In this document: positions 9,258 to 17,609 of the stretch, piece after piece
Layout: every line of letters starts with the position of its first letter
Position numbering within the stretch: the first letter of the stretch is position 1
Assembly: GCF_004382795.1 (NCBI RefSeq)
Contig: NZ_SMSG01000004.1
Coordinates: 1 to 64,000, forward strand
Origin: Cumulibacter soli
GTDB taxonomy: Bacteria > Actinomycetota > Actinomycetes > Mycobacteriales > Antricoccaceae
DNA: 64,000 nucleotides
Reading direction: 5' to 3'
Notes under the pieces: generated by a model
Databases searched by the model: none
The model's input: the letters and a program-made list of their open reading frames with translations, nothing else
What the model was told of the DNA's origin: nothing
Translations under genes and position numbers: made by a program

Positions 9258-9288
9258 AGAAGCGGGCCACCATGGGTGGCCCGCTTCT
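9258..9288. terminator. Bidirectional terminator between paralogue 5 and the cold-shock gene
   Basis: A 14-bp perfect stem (AGAAGCGGGCCACC at 9258-9271 with 9275-9288) and a three-base loop lie between convergent genes, so it can serve both strands. Confidence 0.75.
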
Positions 9289-9322
9289 TGCGTGCTTCTA
9301 GCGTCAACGCTGACGTGCCGGG

Positions 9323-9526
9323 CTATCCGAGGATTCGGACCTGCTCGGCCTGTGGACCCTTGTCCGACTGCGCGACCTCGAACTCGACCCGCTGTCCTTC
9401 GTCGAGGGCCCGGTAGCCGTCCATCTGGATGGCCGAGTGATGCACGAAAACATCTTGGCCGCCGTCCACGGCGATGAAGCCGAAGCCCTTTTCCGCGTTG
9501 AACCACTTCACGGTTCCCTGTGCCAC
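9323..9526 (-). CDS. Cold-shock domain protein, CspA family
   Basis: A 67-aa single cold-shock-domain protein, the family's usual size. RNP1 reads KGFGFI (residues 13-18) and RNP2 reads VFVHHSA (26-32), the aromatic nucleic-acid-binding motifs of the OB fold. Such proteins bind single-stranded RNA/DNA and melt RNA structure. The long gap upstream (9527-9842), shared with a divergent gene, could hold a structured 5' leader as many csp mRNAs do, but I cannot show one. Confidence 0.95.
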   Translation of the reverse strand: MAQGTVKWFNAEKGFGFIAVDGGQDVFVHHSAIQMDGYRALDEGQRVEFEVAQSDKGPQAEQVRILG

Positions 9527-9842
9527 ATGCGCTCCTGTGTCCGTTACTGCTCAGGCCCGCGGTTTGCGGCGCCAGGGTCTCGCTACGACCGCGCGCCACG
9601 TTACCCACGATGCGTAGTCCTGCTCGTGGCCAGGCGGTAACGAATCGGCAACGGCCACGCGACACCTGATCGGCGATCTCACCCAGTGAGAGACATTCCA
9701 TCGGTCATCTGGACGCTACGGTACAATTTCGCGCAGCCGTTCAATCTTCAACAGATCACAGCCTTCGGCTGTCCCTTCACACATAAGCGCGGGGGCTCTC
9801 GAGATCCGATGAGCCCCCTTGACCTATACGGAGAAACCCACA
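9527..9842. other. Divergent promoter region between csp and the metY-like gene
   Basis: These 316 bases hold no gene. On the metY side there are two hairpins, 9758-9772 and 9791-9818, the second just ahead of the ribosome-binding site ACGGAG. On the csp side nothing specific stands out apart from GCACATGTGGCAC-like sequence near the start and the start-proximal leader. Confidence 0.45.
9758..9818 (+). promoter_or_regulatory. Two leader hairpins ahead of the O-acetylhomoserine sulfhydrylase gene
   Basis: The first hairpin is ACAGCC-TTC-GGCTGT (9758-9772). The second is an 8-bp stem GGGGGCTC (9791-9798) with GAGCCCCC (9811-9818) followed by TTG, 24 bp before the GTG start. The arrangement could be a transcription attenuator or a structure masking translation. 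It does not match the known SAM riboswitch classes that I can recall. Confidence 0.35.
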
Positions 9843-11159
9843 GTGACCAACGAAGCAAACTGGGCTTTTGAGACCAAGCAGGTCCATGCCGGCCAGATCG
9901 TAGACAGCCAGACGGGCGCCCGCGCGCTACCGATCTATCAGACCACCTCCTTCGTCTTCAAGGATGCCGACGAAGCCGCCAACCGCTTCGCGCTCAGCGA
10001 CCTGGGGCCGATTTACACCCGGATCACCAACCCGACCCAGGAGGCGGTCGAGAACCGGATCGCCGCCCTTGAGGGTGGCGTCGGTGCGTTGCTGCTGTCG
10101 TCCGGCCAGGCTGCCGAAACCCTCGCCATCATGAACATCGCCGAGGCTGGCGACCATGTGGTCGCCTCCGCCAATCTGTACGGCGGCACCTACAACCTGC
10201 TCAAGCACACCCTGCCGAAGTACGGCATCCAGGTCACCTTCGTCGAGGACGCCACCGACGCACAGTCGTGGAAGGCCGCGGCGAAGGAGAACACGAAGTT
10301 GTTCTTCGGCGAAACGATCGCTAACCCTTCCGGCGAGATCATCGACATCGAAGAGGTCGCTGCGGTGGCGCACGAGGTCGGCGTACCGCTGATCCTGGAC
10401 AACACCATCGCCACGCCGTACGTACTCAACCCGATCAAGTACGGCGCAGACGTCGTCATCCACTCGGCGACCAAGTACCTCGGCGGACACGGCACCTCGA
10501 TCGCCGGCGTCATCGTGGACGGTGGCTCGTTCGACTACGCCCAGTACCCCGAGCGCTTCCCGAATTACAACCAGCCCGACCCGTCGTACAACGGACTGAC
10601 CTACGCGAAGGACCTCGGCGTCGGCTCGGCGTTCGGCGCGAACCTGTCGTTCATCCTCAAGGCGCGCGTCACCCTGCTGCGCGATATGGGTCCTGCAGTG
10701 TCGCCGTTCAACGCATTCCTTATCTCGCAGGGCATCGAAACGCTCAGCCTGCGCGTCGAGCGTCACCTGGAGAACACCCGCAAGGTGGCTGAGTTCCTAC
10801 AGAACCACCCGCAGGTGGAGAAGGTCATCTGGTCGTCGCTGCCGGATTCCAAGTACTACGACCGCGCTCAGAAGTACACCCCGAAGGGTGCCGGTGCGGT
10901 GATCTCCTTCGAGATCGCCGGTGGCGTCGAGGCCGGCCGGAAGTTCGTCAGCGCGCTTGAGCTGCACAGCCACGTAGCCAACATCGGCGACGTCCGCTCG
11001 CTGGTGATCCACCCGGCCACCACGACCCACAGCCAGCTATCGGCGGAGGACCTGGCTGCTGCTGGAGTCACGCCGGGTCAGGTGCGTCTGGCCGTCGGTA
11101 TCGAGGGGATCGACGACATCATCGCCGACCTCGAGACCGGCTTCGCGGCCGCGAAGTAA
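9843..11159 (+). CDS. metY: O-acetylhomoserine sulfhydrylase (bifunctional o-acetylhomoserine/o-acetylserine sulfhydrylase)
   Basis: A 438-aa PLP enzyme of the Cys/Met metabolism family. Expected reaction: O-acetyl-L-homoserine + sulfide to L-homocysteine + acetate, the direct sulfhydrylation route to methionine. The PLP lysine is K211 in SATKYLGGHGTS; ETIANPSG and LDNTIATPY are the family's cofactor and aspartate blocks. An in-frame TTG lies 24 bases upstream, but the GTG at 9843 has ACGGAG at suitable spacing and begins MTNEANWAFETKQVHAG as family members do. No metX is adjacent. The length fits the OAH class rather than shorter cystathionine gamma-synthases. Confidence 0.9.
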   Translation: MTNEANWAFETKQVHAGQIVDSQTGARALPIYQTTSFVFKDADEAANRFALSDLGPIYTRITNPTQEAVENRIAALEGGVGALLLSSGQAAETLAIMNIAEAGDHVVASANLYGGTYNLLKHTLPKYGIQVTFVEDATDAQSWKAAAKENTKLFFGETIANPSGEIIDIEEVAAVAHEVGVPLILDNTIATPYVLNPIKYGADVVIHSATKYLGGHGTSIAGVIVDGGSFDYAQYPERFPNYNQPDPSYNGLTYAKDLGVGSAFGANLSFILKARVTLLRDMGPAVSPFNAFLISQGIETLSLRVERHLENTRKVAEFLQNHPQVEKVIWSSLPDSKYYDRAQKYTPKGAGAVISFEIAGGVEAGRKFVSALELHSHVANIGDVRSLVIHPATTTHSQLSAEDLAAAGVTPGQVRLAVGIEGIDDIIADLETGFAAAK

Positions 11160-11218
11160 CGTCCTGAGCCTGCGGCACTAGACGCGAGGCCCCTCAAACG
11201 GGCGCAGCATCAGGTCTG

Positions 11219-11278
11219 AAGCGGGGTTGTCCCAGGGAAGCGCGAAAGTTTCCGCGCTTTCCTTTGACAACCCCGCTT
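11219..11278. repeat. Composite palindrome at a convergent gene end (family member 1)
   Basis: The outer arms are AAGCGGGGTTGTC (11219-11231) and its exact complement at 11266-11278. After a short internal loop the inner arms are GGAAGCGCG (11236-11244) and CGCGCTTTCC (11253-11262) with one bulged T. It lies between convergent genes and can fold on both strands, so a bidirectional terminator is likely. Its sequence is shared with 57021-57080 and partly with 12324-12383. Confidence 0.75.
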
Positions 11279-11304
11279 TACGATGAACACAGTAACTCTG
11301 GCGG

Positions 11305-12201
11305 TCAAGACCGGAGGCGTTGCTCAACATCAGCTGGCCGATCGAGCTCGTACCAGACAAAGCGCTCAACCCGCCAACCCAGACGCTGAATCGCATCCTC
11401 GCGCTTCTTCTCGTTGACCACTGACCTACCCGTTTCGTACTTCACCTCACCGTCGAACTCGGCGATCACGTTCGTGTCGCGCACGCGGAGATCGGTACGC
11501 GCCACGAAAGCGCCCTCCTTATCACGCACAACAAACTGCGGTTCGACATCCAAACCTGCGCGGACTGCGATCAACCGCAACCGCGTTTCCCCTGGAGACT
11601 CCGCTCGGCCGTCGGCCCGATCTGCGACCTCGCGAATACGCCTCGCCCTTCCGAGCGGATCGAGCACCTGAGCGGCGTCGTACAGCTGGCCCTTGCTCAG
11701 CGACTCACGGTTTAACGCGGCATCGGCGGCCACCACCGCCGCATCGACACCAACTGCGCGGGCGACTTGTGCAATGGCGACGGCCTCATCAACAACCAGC
11801 GCACGGTCGAGTTCGTATGTCGGTAGGTCCAGCGAACAGCGGCTGATCTTGATGCCGGGCACGCTCAACGAACTCCCGCCATTTCGGCGTACGAACCGGA
11901 CAGTAGTCAAGTCGATGTCGTACGTCGGCAGGCCTGCCATCACGATCGCGGACTGGTGGCTGACGGCCAGCCGTCTGCCGTACCCGACGCTGATCGCGTG
12001 GGCCAACTCCCGATGACGTTCAGTGAGGTCCTTCGGCGGCGGACTCGTCGTCAGTATCCCCCGCCACACCTGTCGCGCGAGGCCGCATTTGACCCACCGC
12101 GCAAGGTCGGCATCAGTGCAGCCGTACTGCGCCGCGAGGCGTCGAGTGAACACACCGCGTTGGCCCGCCGCAGCGACAAGTAAGGGCGCAGGAATCGACA
12201 T
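11305..12201 (-). CDS. AbiEi-type winged-helix / DUF559 nuclease-like protein
   Basis: A 298-aa protein of a type common in actinobacteria. The first 60 residues (RGVFTRRLAAQYGCTDADLARWVKCGLARQVWRG) resemble the AbiEi antitoxin N-terminal winged-helix domain. The C-terminal third resembles DUF559 (PD-(D/E)XK or Vsr-like fold): E in SPGETRLRL, then DLRVRDTNVIAEFDGEVKY and EKKREDAIQRLGWRVERFVW, which supply the acidic and lysine residues of such nucleases. No AbiEii-type nucleotidyltransferase toxin is next to it, so it is not a complete type IV toxin-antitoxin pair. Function unproven. Confidence 0.75.
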   Translation of the reverse strand: MSIPAPLLVAAAGQRGVFTRRLAAQYGCTDADLARWVKCGLARQVWRGILTTSPPPKDLTERHRELAHAISVGYGRRLAVSHQSAIVMAGLPTYDIDLTTVRFVRRNGGSSLSVPGIKISRCSLDLPTYELDRALVVDEAVAIAQVARAVGVDAAVVAADAALNRESLSKGQLYDAAQVLDPLGRARRIREVADRADGRAESPGETRLRLIAVRAGLDVEPQFVVRDKEGAFVARTDLRVRDTNVIAEFDGEVKYETGRSVVNEKKREDAIQRLGWRVERFVWYELDRPADVEQRLRS

Positions 12202-12323
12202 TGCCGAAGCGTGACATGCACCGCCACCGAACGAAATCCAACGGCGCGCCGGTGTGGAAAACCGCCGGCGGAGTGGAAAACCGGTACCGCGTCGGAAGCC
12301 GTCCCACTTTCCAGCCCGCGCAG

Positions 12324-12383
12324 AAGCGTGGTTCCACGCAGAAAGCGGGAAACTGTTCGCGCTTTCTGCGTGGAACCACGCTT
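12324..12383. repeat. Composite palindrome (family member 2)
   Basis: A 24-bp perfect inverted repeat (12324-12347 with 12360-12383) around a 12-base loop. Each arm is also self-complementary (GCGTGG-TT-CCACGC), so a cruciform is possible. It begins AAGCGTGGTT and ends AACCACGCTT, and the inner part reads CGCGCTTT, like members at 11219 and 57021. It lies just past the end of the minus-strand permease gene and should terminate it. Confidence 0.72.
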
Positions 12384-12406
12384 TCGCCGCGCGGCGTTTC
12401 GCTATC

Positions 12407-13342
12407 TCAGGAGGTGACGTCCTTGCGGCGGAAGTGCCAGAAAGCCAGCACGAAGAGCACCACCGAGTACCCCAGCGACCAGGCGATACCGGTGGCCATA
12501 TCGGCGGTGTCCGGCGGATCGCTCAACATGCCGATCCAGGCGAAGTTATACGTCGTCGGCAGTGCATTCCGGAGACTTTCCAACGCCTCGACCTGGCCCA
12601 GGATCGAGGAAACGATCACGATGAACACCGTGCCACCGACCGCCGCCAACGGCGCATCTGTGCGCACCGACAAATAAAACGCGAGCGCGCCGACCATCAG
12701 CAGGTTGACGATCATGTAGCCGACCATCGCTGCAAGTCGCCACCACATGTCGCCGGTTTCAATCACCGTTCCGGCCGGCGAAGCGACGGGATTCCAGCCA
12801 TAAGCGATAGTTCCCGCCAGCAGCGACACCGCGACCAGCGTGAGTACGGCGAGCACGGACAAGAACAGCGCGACCTGCAGTTTGCGCCACAGCAGGACGG
12901 TCCGCGGTACCGGCGATGCCAACAGGTAGCGCAGACTTCCCCACTGCGCCTCTACTGCGACGGTGTCACCGAAGAACAATGCGAACACGACAACCAAGAA
13001 GAACCCAGTGGTCGCGAAGAACACCAGTAAGACGAAGTTGAACCCGCCCGCAGTCGCGACGTCGAACAGGTTGATCCGGCTACTGGGCCCGGTGTCTTCC
13101 GGCGAACCGAACGCGAACGCGGCGATCAATACCAACGGCATCGCCGCCATCAGCGCGAACACGCCCAGCGTGCGCCGCCGACCAAGTTGACGACGCACCT
13201 CAACCCAGAACCGCAACGAATGCCGGCGCTGATACCCGTGCGCGGTGTCTGCATGCTCGGCTACCGATGCGGCCGGCAGCGATCCGCTTGCGCTGACGGA
13301 CCGAGGCGCCTGTGCGGGCCCGTCGTTCGACTGCGACATCAT
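12407..13342 (-). CDS. ABC-2 type transporter permease
   Basis: A 311-aa membrane protein with about six hydrophobic segments: MAAMPLVLIAAFAFG (near residue 65), FNFVLLVFFATTGFFLVVVFALFFG, LFLSVLAVLTLVAVSLLAG, MVGYMIVNLLMVGALAFYL, VFIVIVSSILGQV and a final one before a basic tail. The pattern, with the motif TVAVEAQWGSLRYLLASPVPRTVLLWRKL, is that of ABC-2 permeases that insert or export drugs, lipids or polymers. Its start overlaps the stop of the upstream ATPase-hydrolase fusion by a few bases, so they form one operon and one transporter. Substrate unknown. Confidence 0.85.
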   Translation of the reverse strand: MMSQSNDGPAQAPRSVSASGSLPAASVAEHADTAHGYQRRHSLRFWVEVRRQLGRRRTLGVFALMAAMPLVLIAAFAFGSPEDTGPSSRINLFDVATAGGFNFVLLVFFATTGFFLVVVFALFFGDTVAVEAQWGSLRYLLASPVPRTVLLWRKLQVALFLSVLAVLTLVAVSLLAGTIAYGWNPVASPAGTVIETGDMWWRLAAMVGYMIVNLLMVGALAFYLSVRTDAPLAAVGGTVFIVIVSSILGQVEALESLRNALPTTYNFAWIGMLSDPPDTADMATGIAWSLGYSVVLFVLAFWHFRRKDVTS

Positions 13343-16116
13343 TCATGACCTCCCACGAGCGCCAGGAACGCGTCCTCGAGATGCCTGCGCGGCATGACCT
13401 GCTCGACCTCGACGCCCGCCACAACCAACGCCGCGACGACCTCGCCGGCGCGGACGCCGTCCAACTCGACAATGACCCGGCGACTCTCGGCCGCTACGAC
13501 CTTCACGCCCGCTAGATCGCGCAACGCCGCCGCCGCAGCCTGCCCATCGTTGGTATCGATATCGATCTCGCCACCGGCGCCGACCACGTCAGCGACCGTG
13601 CCCGACGCGATCACCTCGCCAACGTTGACCACAACGACATGCGAGCAGGTCTGCTCAACTTCGGCCAACTGATGGCTGGAGACGAGCACCGATCGTCCGT
13701 CGACGGCGTACGACTGCAGCACCTGACGCATCTCGGCGATCTGCGGCGGATCGAGCCCGTTGGTCGGTTCATCCAGCACCAGCAAGTCAGGCAGGCCCAG
13801 CATGGACTGCGCAATCGCGACGCGCTGCCGCATGCCCTGCGAATAGGTGCGCACCTTGCGGTCGAGTCGGTCGCCGAGGCCCGCGATTTCGATGACCTCG
13901 TCGAAACGGGCGTCCTCGATCGGGCGGCCTGTCGCAGCCCAGTACAACGTCAGATTCTCCCGACCGCTGAGGTGTGGCATCAGCCCTACACCTTCGACAA
14001 AACACCCCAACCGGCTGAGCACCGGCGCGCCGGGACGCACGCGGTGACCGAAGACTCGCAGCGAACCGTCCGTGGGGTGGATAAGCCCCATCAACATCCG
14101 TAAGGTCGTCGTCTTCCCGGCGCCGTTAGGTCCCAACAGGCCAACAACCTGACCCCGCTCAACCCGGAACGACACGTCCTTGACCGCGACGAAACCGTCC
14201 TTGTACGCCTTGCGCAGACCATCGGCGATCAGCGGAACATTGTCCAACTCTGGATCGTGATCGATCCGCTCGCCTTTCGTGCGCCGCGCTCGCAACACGA
14301 AAAGCGCGGCCAATCCAATCAGCACGGCGGCGCCAATACCGATCAGCAGACGGGTCCAGGCCGACGTCGCGTAGGTGAGGGATTCGGTCGCTACGGTCGG
14401 GTATTCAATTGCCCCGTCCTCGCCCAACGCGATAGTGACGGTCTGCTGTGTGGGCTCGACTTGATAGGCACGATCGGTGGTTGCGAACGCAACCATAATC
14501 CGGTGGTCGGCCTCAAAACTGTGCGCGATCGCCGGCAGGGTGACCTCGAGGGCGACATTCCCGTTATTCTCCGGAACCACGACCGGAACCACCTGTCCGC
14601 CAGGCAATGCTGGAAGTCCACCGGGCGCGGCGTCGTACACCTTCGCGAACAGCATTCCGCCGTCCGGCATTCCGGAAACGTCGACGGTGACGACGGGGCT
14701 ACCGACGACCGTGACCGGATCCGACAAGACGGCGCTGCTGAAGTACGCGGCTTGGCCGGGCGGATCGAATGCCACGCCGAGCCCCAATCCAGGCAGTGAG
14801 GACAACGATCCCGGGACGCCGCCGGGCGGACGGACAATCTCCTGTGGCGGCCCGGCGAGGTCCACGCCGTCGTACGTCGCGACGTTATCGACGTACTGCT
14901 CGGCGACCTCGTTGCGCGCGGTCGGACGACCGCTGCGACCCGTCGTGGTGAGCCCGGTCTGCTGCGCAAACTCGAATTCGGTGCCCGGGTCGTCGCCGTT
15001 GCCGGCGAGATAGTAATCGAACCAATCGGCCGTTACGTCGTACACCCGGGAGAGTTCTGCGTCAGTGGCCGCAACACCACCATCGTCGTGGCCGCCGGCG
15101 GTCCACATCACTTTCACCGTGCCGCCGGCTTCGGTGATCTGTCGCGCCGTCACGTCGGCTTCGCTGAGCGGGAATAGCGAGTCAGCCTGGCCTTGGATCA
15201 GCATCGTGGGCGCATCGATCTGGTCTGCTACCGAGTACGGCGATGACTCATCTAACCGCGCCAACCCTGCATCATCGAGCGTTCCTGTAGTCGCTGCGTC
15301 GGCGTACACGGCGCATATGTCGGCGGCAAACTGCCCACACTCAGGGTCCTCGAGCGACCCACCGTTCAACGGGCCACCGCCGCCGGGTTCGGAGTCGTCT
15401 GACTCGGAGTCGGCGGCGCCGAGTAGCGATGTGAGGTCGACGCCCTTGCCGAAGCCGAAGAACGTTCCGGCCCATTCGCGCTTGAACGCCCCAGGGGTGA
15501 ATCCGTCGGCCGCGGCGGGGCCGGCGGCGGCTTCACGCTCACCTTCTCCATTCGGGAAGAACACCCGCGCGAGCCGGTTCCAGGTAATCATCGGGACGAT
15601 CGCATCGACACGCTCGTCGTAGCCCGCGGCCAGTAGCGCGAGCGCGCCGCCGTACGAGCCACCGGTGATCCCGACCCGCGGGTCATCGGGACCGTCGAGT
15701 TCTACGTCGTCGCGCTCCGCGAGATAACTGATCAAGTTCTGCGCATCGGCGACCTCGGCGTCCGGCGCGTTCAGCCCGATCTCACCGGTGCTGGTGCCGA
15801 ACCCTCGGGCGCTATAGGTGAGCACTATGAACCCGCGCTCGACGAGGGCGAGAGCGTCCGCTTCGACGCTGTCCTTGGAACCGCCGAAACCGTGCGCCAC
15901 AATGACCGCCGGAGCCGGATCGTCTGCGGTGACGCCGTCCGGTACGAAAACCGTGACGTCGAGTTCCGCCGGGTCGGCGGTTTCGCTGCTGAATCGGAAC
16001 TCTTCGCTTTGATAGCTAGGTGAACTGCTGACGGAGCGCCACACGATGAGCGCCGCGACGAGTGCGATCACTGCGATGAGTGCGATCAATCGTCTGCCGC
16101 CGAGCCATTTCGCCAC
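13339..16116 (-). CDS. Fusion of S15/CocE-type hydrolase and ABC transporter ATPase
   Basis: A 925-aa protein with four parts. A TM segment (about 9-27) is followed by an alpha/beta hydrolase of the X-Pro dipeptidyl-peptidase/CocE family (about 40-370), with nucleophile S154 in GGSYGG and a candidate His in TAGGHDDGG. Next come a PepX C-terminal-like beta domain (about 420-570) and a second TM segment (LLIGIGAAVLIGLAALFVL, about 595-615). The last part is an ABC ATPase: Walker A GPNGAGKTT (K668), signature YSQGMRQR, Walker B LLVLDEPTNGLDP. The topology places the hydrolase outside and the ATPase inside. It is translationally coupled to the permease downstream. Whether the hydrolase processes the exported compound is inference. 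Confidence 0.85.
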   Translation of the reverse strand: MAKWLGGRRLIALIAVIALVAALIVWRSVSSSPSYQSEEFRFSSETADPAELDVTVFVPDGVTADDPAPAVIVAHGFGGSKDSVEADALALVERGFIVLTYSARGFGTSTGEIGLNAPDAEVADAQNLISYLAERDDVELDGPDDPRVGITGGSYGGALALLAAGYDERVDAIVPMITWNRLARVFFPNGEGEREAAAGPAAADGFTPGAFKREWAGTFFGFGKGVDLTSLLGAADSESDDSEPGGGGPLNGGSLEDPECGQFAADICAVYADAATTGTLDDAGLARLDESSPYSVADQIDAPTMLIQGQADSLFPLSEADVTARQITEAGGTVKVMWTAGGHDDGGVAATDAELSRVYDVTADWFDYYLAGNGDDPGTEFEFAQQTGLTTTGRSGRPTARNEVAEQYVDNVATYDGVDLAGPPQEIVRPPGGVPGSLSSLPGLGLGVAFDPPGQAAYFSSAVLSDPVTVVGSPVVTVDVSGMPDGGMLFAKVYDAAPGGLPALPGGQVVPVVVPENNGNVALEVTLPAIAHSFEADHRIMVAFATTDRAYQVEPTQQTVTIALGEDGAIEYPTVATESLTYATSAWTRLLIGIGAAVLIGLAALFVLRARRTKGERIDHDPELDNVPLIADGLRKAYKDGFVAVKDVSFRVERGQVVGLLGPNGAGKTTTLRMLMGLIHPTDGSLRVFGHRVRPGAPVLSRLGCFVEGVGLMPHLSGRENLTLYWAATGRPIEDARFDEVIEIAGLGDRLDRKVRTYSQGMRQRVAIAQSMLGLPDLLVLDEPTNGLDPPQIAEMRQVLQSYAVDGRSVLVSSHQLAEVEQTCSHVVVVNVGEVIASGTVADVVGAGGEIDIDTNDGQAAAAALRDLAGVKVVAAESRRVIVELDGVRAGEVVAALVVAGVEVEQVMPRRHLEDAFLALVGGHE

Positions 16117-16367
16117 CCGTGTGCCGTTCTGTCGAGCCGATAACGTCCTCTACAACAACTGACCACACGGTAGTTAGGTTCCCGTGCGAGTTGTGACGAG
16201 CAGACATCACAGCAGCCACATCACAGCGGCCAGTGAGCGCGGCAGTCGATGAGCTGTCGACGACGGCGCGAAACCAACGACACGCTGCCGTCGACTGACT
16301 TCAACCGAACCGATTCGCCCATTTCGGTCGAGTTGCTTTCGCCGGTCAACCGATTAACGTCGAGCTT

Positions 16368-16631
16368 ATGCTCATCATCGCGATCCTCGTCTTCGGCATG
16401 GTTGCCGGCGGGCTGGCCCAGCTCCTACTCGGCAAGCGCCTGCAAGGCGTGAACTGGCCACTTGCCTTCGTGGCCGGCGTCATCGGCTCCTTACTGGGAG
16501 GACTGCTGATCAGTTTGCTCGCCGGCGACGGAATCGAACTGCGTCCGAGCGGCATTATTGGCTCGATCGTCGGTGCGATCATCATCACGGCTGGGTATAC
16601 CGCCATGTCTGGGCGCACGAGCGCCAAATAG
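16368..16631 (+). CDS. GlsB/YeaQ/YmgE-family stress-response membrane protein
   Basis: An 87-aa protein with three hydrophobic helices: IIAILVFGMVAGGLAQLLLG, WPLAFVAGVIGSLLGGLLISLLAG and IIGSIVGAIIITAGYTAM. The glycine-rich pattern and length fit the transglycosylase-associated/GlsB family, linked to general or envelope stress in other bacteria. Monocistronic; the next gene is convergent. No precise biochemical role is known for the family. Confidence 0.85.
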   Translation: MLIIAILVFGMVAGGLAQLLLGKRLQGVNWPLAFVAGVIGSLLGGLLISLLAGDGIELRPSGIIGSIVGAIIITAGYTAMSGRTSAK

Positions 16632-16958
16632 CGATTCGCGTCCTCGGCTTAATCGGGCGCCGGGGCGCGCTCTGGCGCCAGGGGCGCGCTCGGCCGGTGA
16701 TCGACAGGTCCACTCTCGGCGGCATCCGGTTCGGGCGATTGCCGCGGCTGGGTTGCCGCAAATAACGCAGCAAAAATCAGGGGGCATCGGCTATAGCGCG
16801 ATGCCTGGCGATTTTTGCTGCGTTATTTGCGCTAGTTCCGAGTACCACGCGAGTTCGGGGCGACGACCCGGCGCGACTAGGCGCGCGGGTTCGGAGTACG
16901 CCCGAGCTCGAAGCACTGCCCGAACCCGGATACGGTGCTCCGGCGCGGCGAGACCGAC
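16632..16958. other. Convergent intergenic region with palindromes, no gene
   Basis: These 327 bases separate two convergent genes. They hold a direct repeat of GGGGCGCGCTC (about 16662 and 16682), the large palindrome at 16758-16830, and a weaker hairpin, CGGGTTCGG (16886-16894) with CCGAACCCG (16920-16928), which could terminate the minus-strand FMN reductase gene. Open frames crossing it have no recognisable domain. Confidence 0.55.
16758..16830. terminator. Long composite palindrome, probable bidirectional terminator
   Basis: A perfect 21-bp inverted repeat (16758-16778 with 16810-16830; arm starts GCAAATAACGCAGC and ends AAAAATC) encloses a 4x4 internal loop and a second stem GGCATCG (16783-16789) with CGATGCC (16799-16805). 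The arms contain AT-rich stretches (AAAAATC and GATTTTT), unusual for this GC-rich genome. Confidence 0.72.
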
Positions 16959-17609
16959 CTACCCGGCGTGGCCTCGCAACAGGTCGGCAAAATTCGTGAC
17001 TTGCGTCGGCAGGTCATTACCGGAGTTTCGCACCGGATCAGGAGTGAATCCCGCGACCGCGTCGGTCGACGCCACCACGAGCGAGGCCAGCTCGGACGCC
17101 GCACGCGAGATTCTCCCCGTCAAGCCGGAATCTGCCGAATCGCCGAAATCCTCGGTGGCCGCGAAAACTCCGGTCGGTACGACGACCGCCCGCAGGTACG
17201 TCAATAGCGGGCGCACCGCGTGATCGAGGACCAGCGAATGCCGTGGCGTTCCGGCGGTAGCGGCGATGATCACCGGCATCCCGTTCAGTGCGTCAGTATC
17301 GAGTTGGTCGAAGAACATCTTGAACAGCCCGCTGTAACTGGCGGCGAACACCGGCGTGACCACGATCAGTCCGGCGGCTTCGGACACCTGGTCGCGAGCG
17401 GACGCCAGCCGCGGCCCCATCAGTCCACCCCCGGTCAACGAATGAGCCAGATCAACGGCGAGTTCGCGCAACTCGATGAACGAGACCTGCACCGACTCGC
17501 CCCGCGCACTGACCGCCGCATCAACCGAGTCGGCGATGCGGTCGGCCAGTAAGCGAGTCGAGGACGGAACGGACACTCCAGCCGACACGACCACGATGTT
17601 GCGTGACAT
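16959..17609 (-). CDS. NADPH-dependent FMN reductase (CE1759 family)
   Basis: A 216-aa flavodoxin-fold reductase. It opens with the strand-loop VVVSAGVSVPSSTRLLADRIA, where the Ser/Thr-rich loop binds the FMN phosphate, and has LIVVTPVFAASYSGLFKMFFDQLD, the typical NAD(P)H-dependent FMN reductase block with a tyrosine-containing loop. It follows the LLM oxidoreductase gene directly (17610 to 17609), and this pair is conserved in corynebacteria and relatives. It likely supplies reduced FMN to the partner monooxygenase. Confidence 0.88.
   Translation of the reverse strand: MSRNIVVVSAGVSVPSSTRLLADRIADSVDAAVSARGESVQVSFIELRELAVDLAHSLTGGGLMGPRLASARDQVSEAAGLIVVTPVFAASYSGLFKMFFDQLDTDALNGMPVIIAATAGTPRHSLVLDHAVRPLLTYLRAVVVPTGVFAATEDFGDSADSGLTGRISRAASELASLVVASTDAVAGFTPDPVRNSGNDLPTQVTNFADLLRGHAG

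Noticed and set aside
9690-9842. SAM riboswitch ahead of metY
   Set aside because: The two hairpins are too short and simple and lack the conserved core of the known SAM classes; kept only as a candidate leader structure.
12245-12290. Repeated GTGGAAAACCG upstream of the AbiEi-type gene as an operator
   Set aside because: Only two copies in a low-complexity stretch with no symmetry; insufficient support.
11219-12383. Composite transposon or MITE with the two palindromes as ends
   Set aside because: The palindromes are complete hairpins rather than terminal inverted repeats of one element, no target-site duplication is visible and no transposase is present.
12254-13030. 258-aa plus-strand open frame
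   Set aside because: It is antisense to the ABC-2 permease gene, with Gln/His/Arg-rich composition typical of a shadow frame and no domain.
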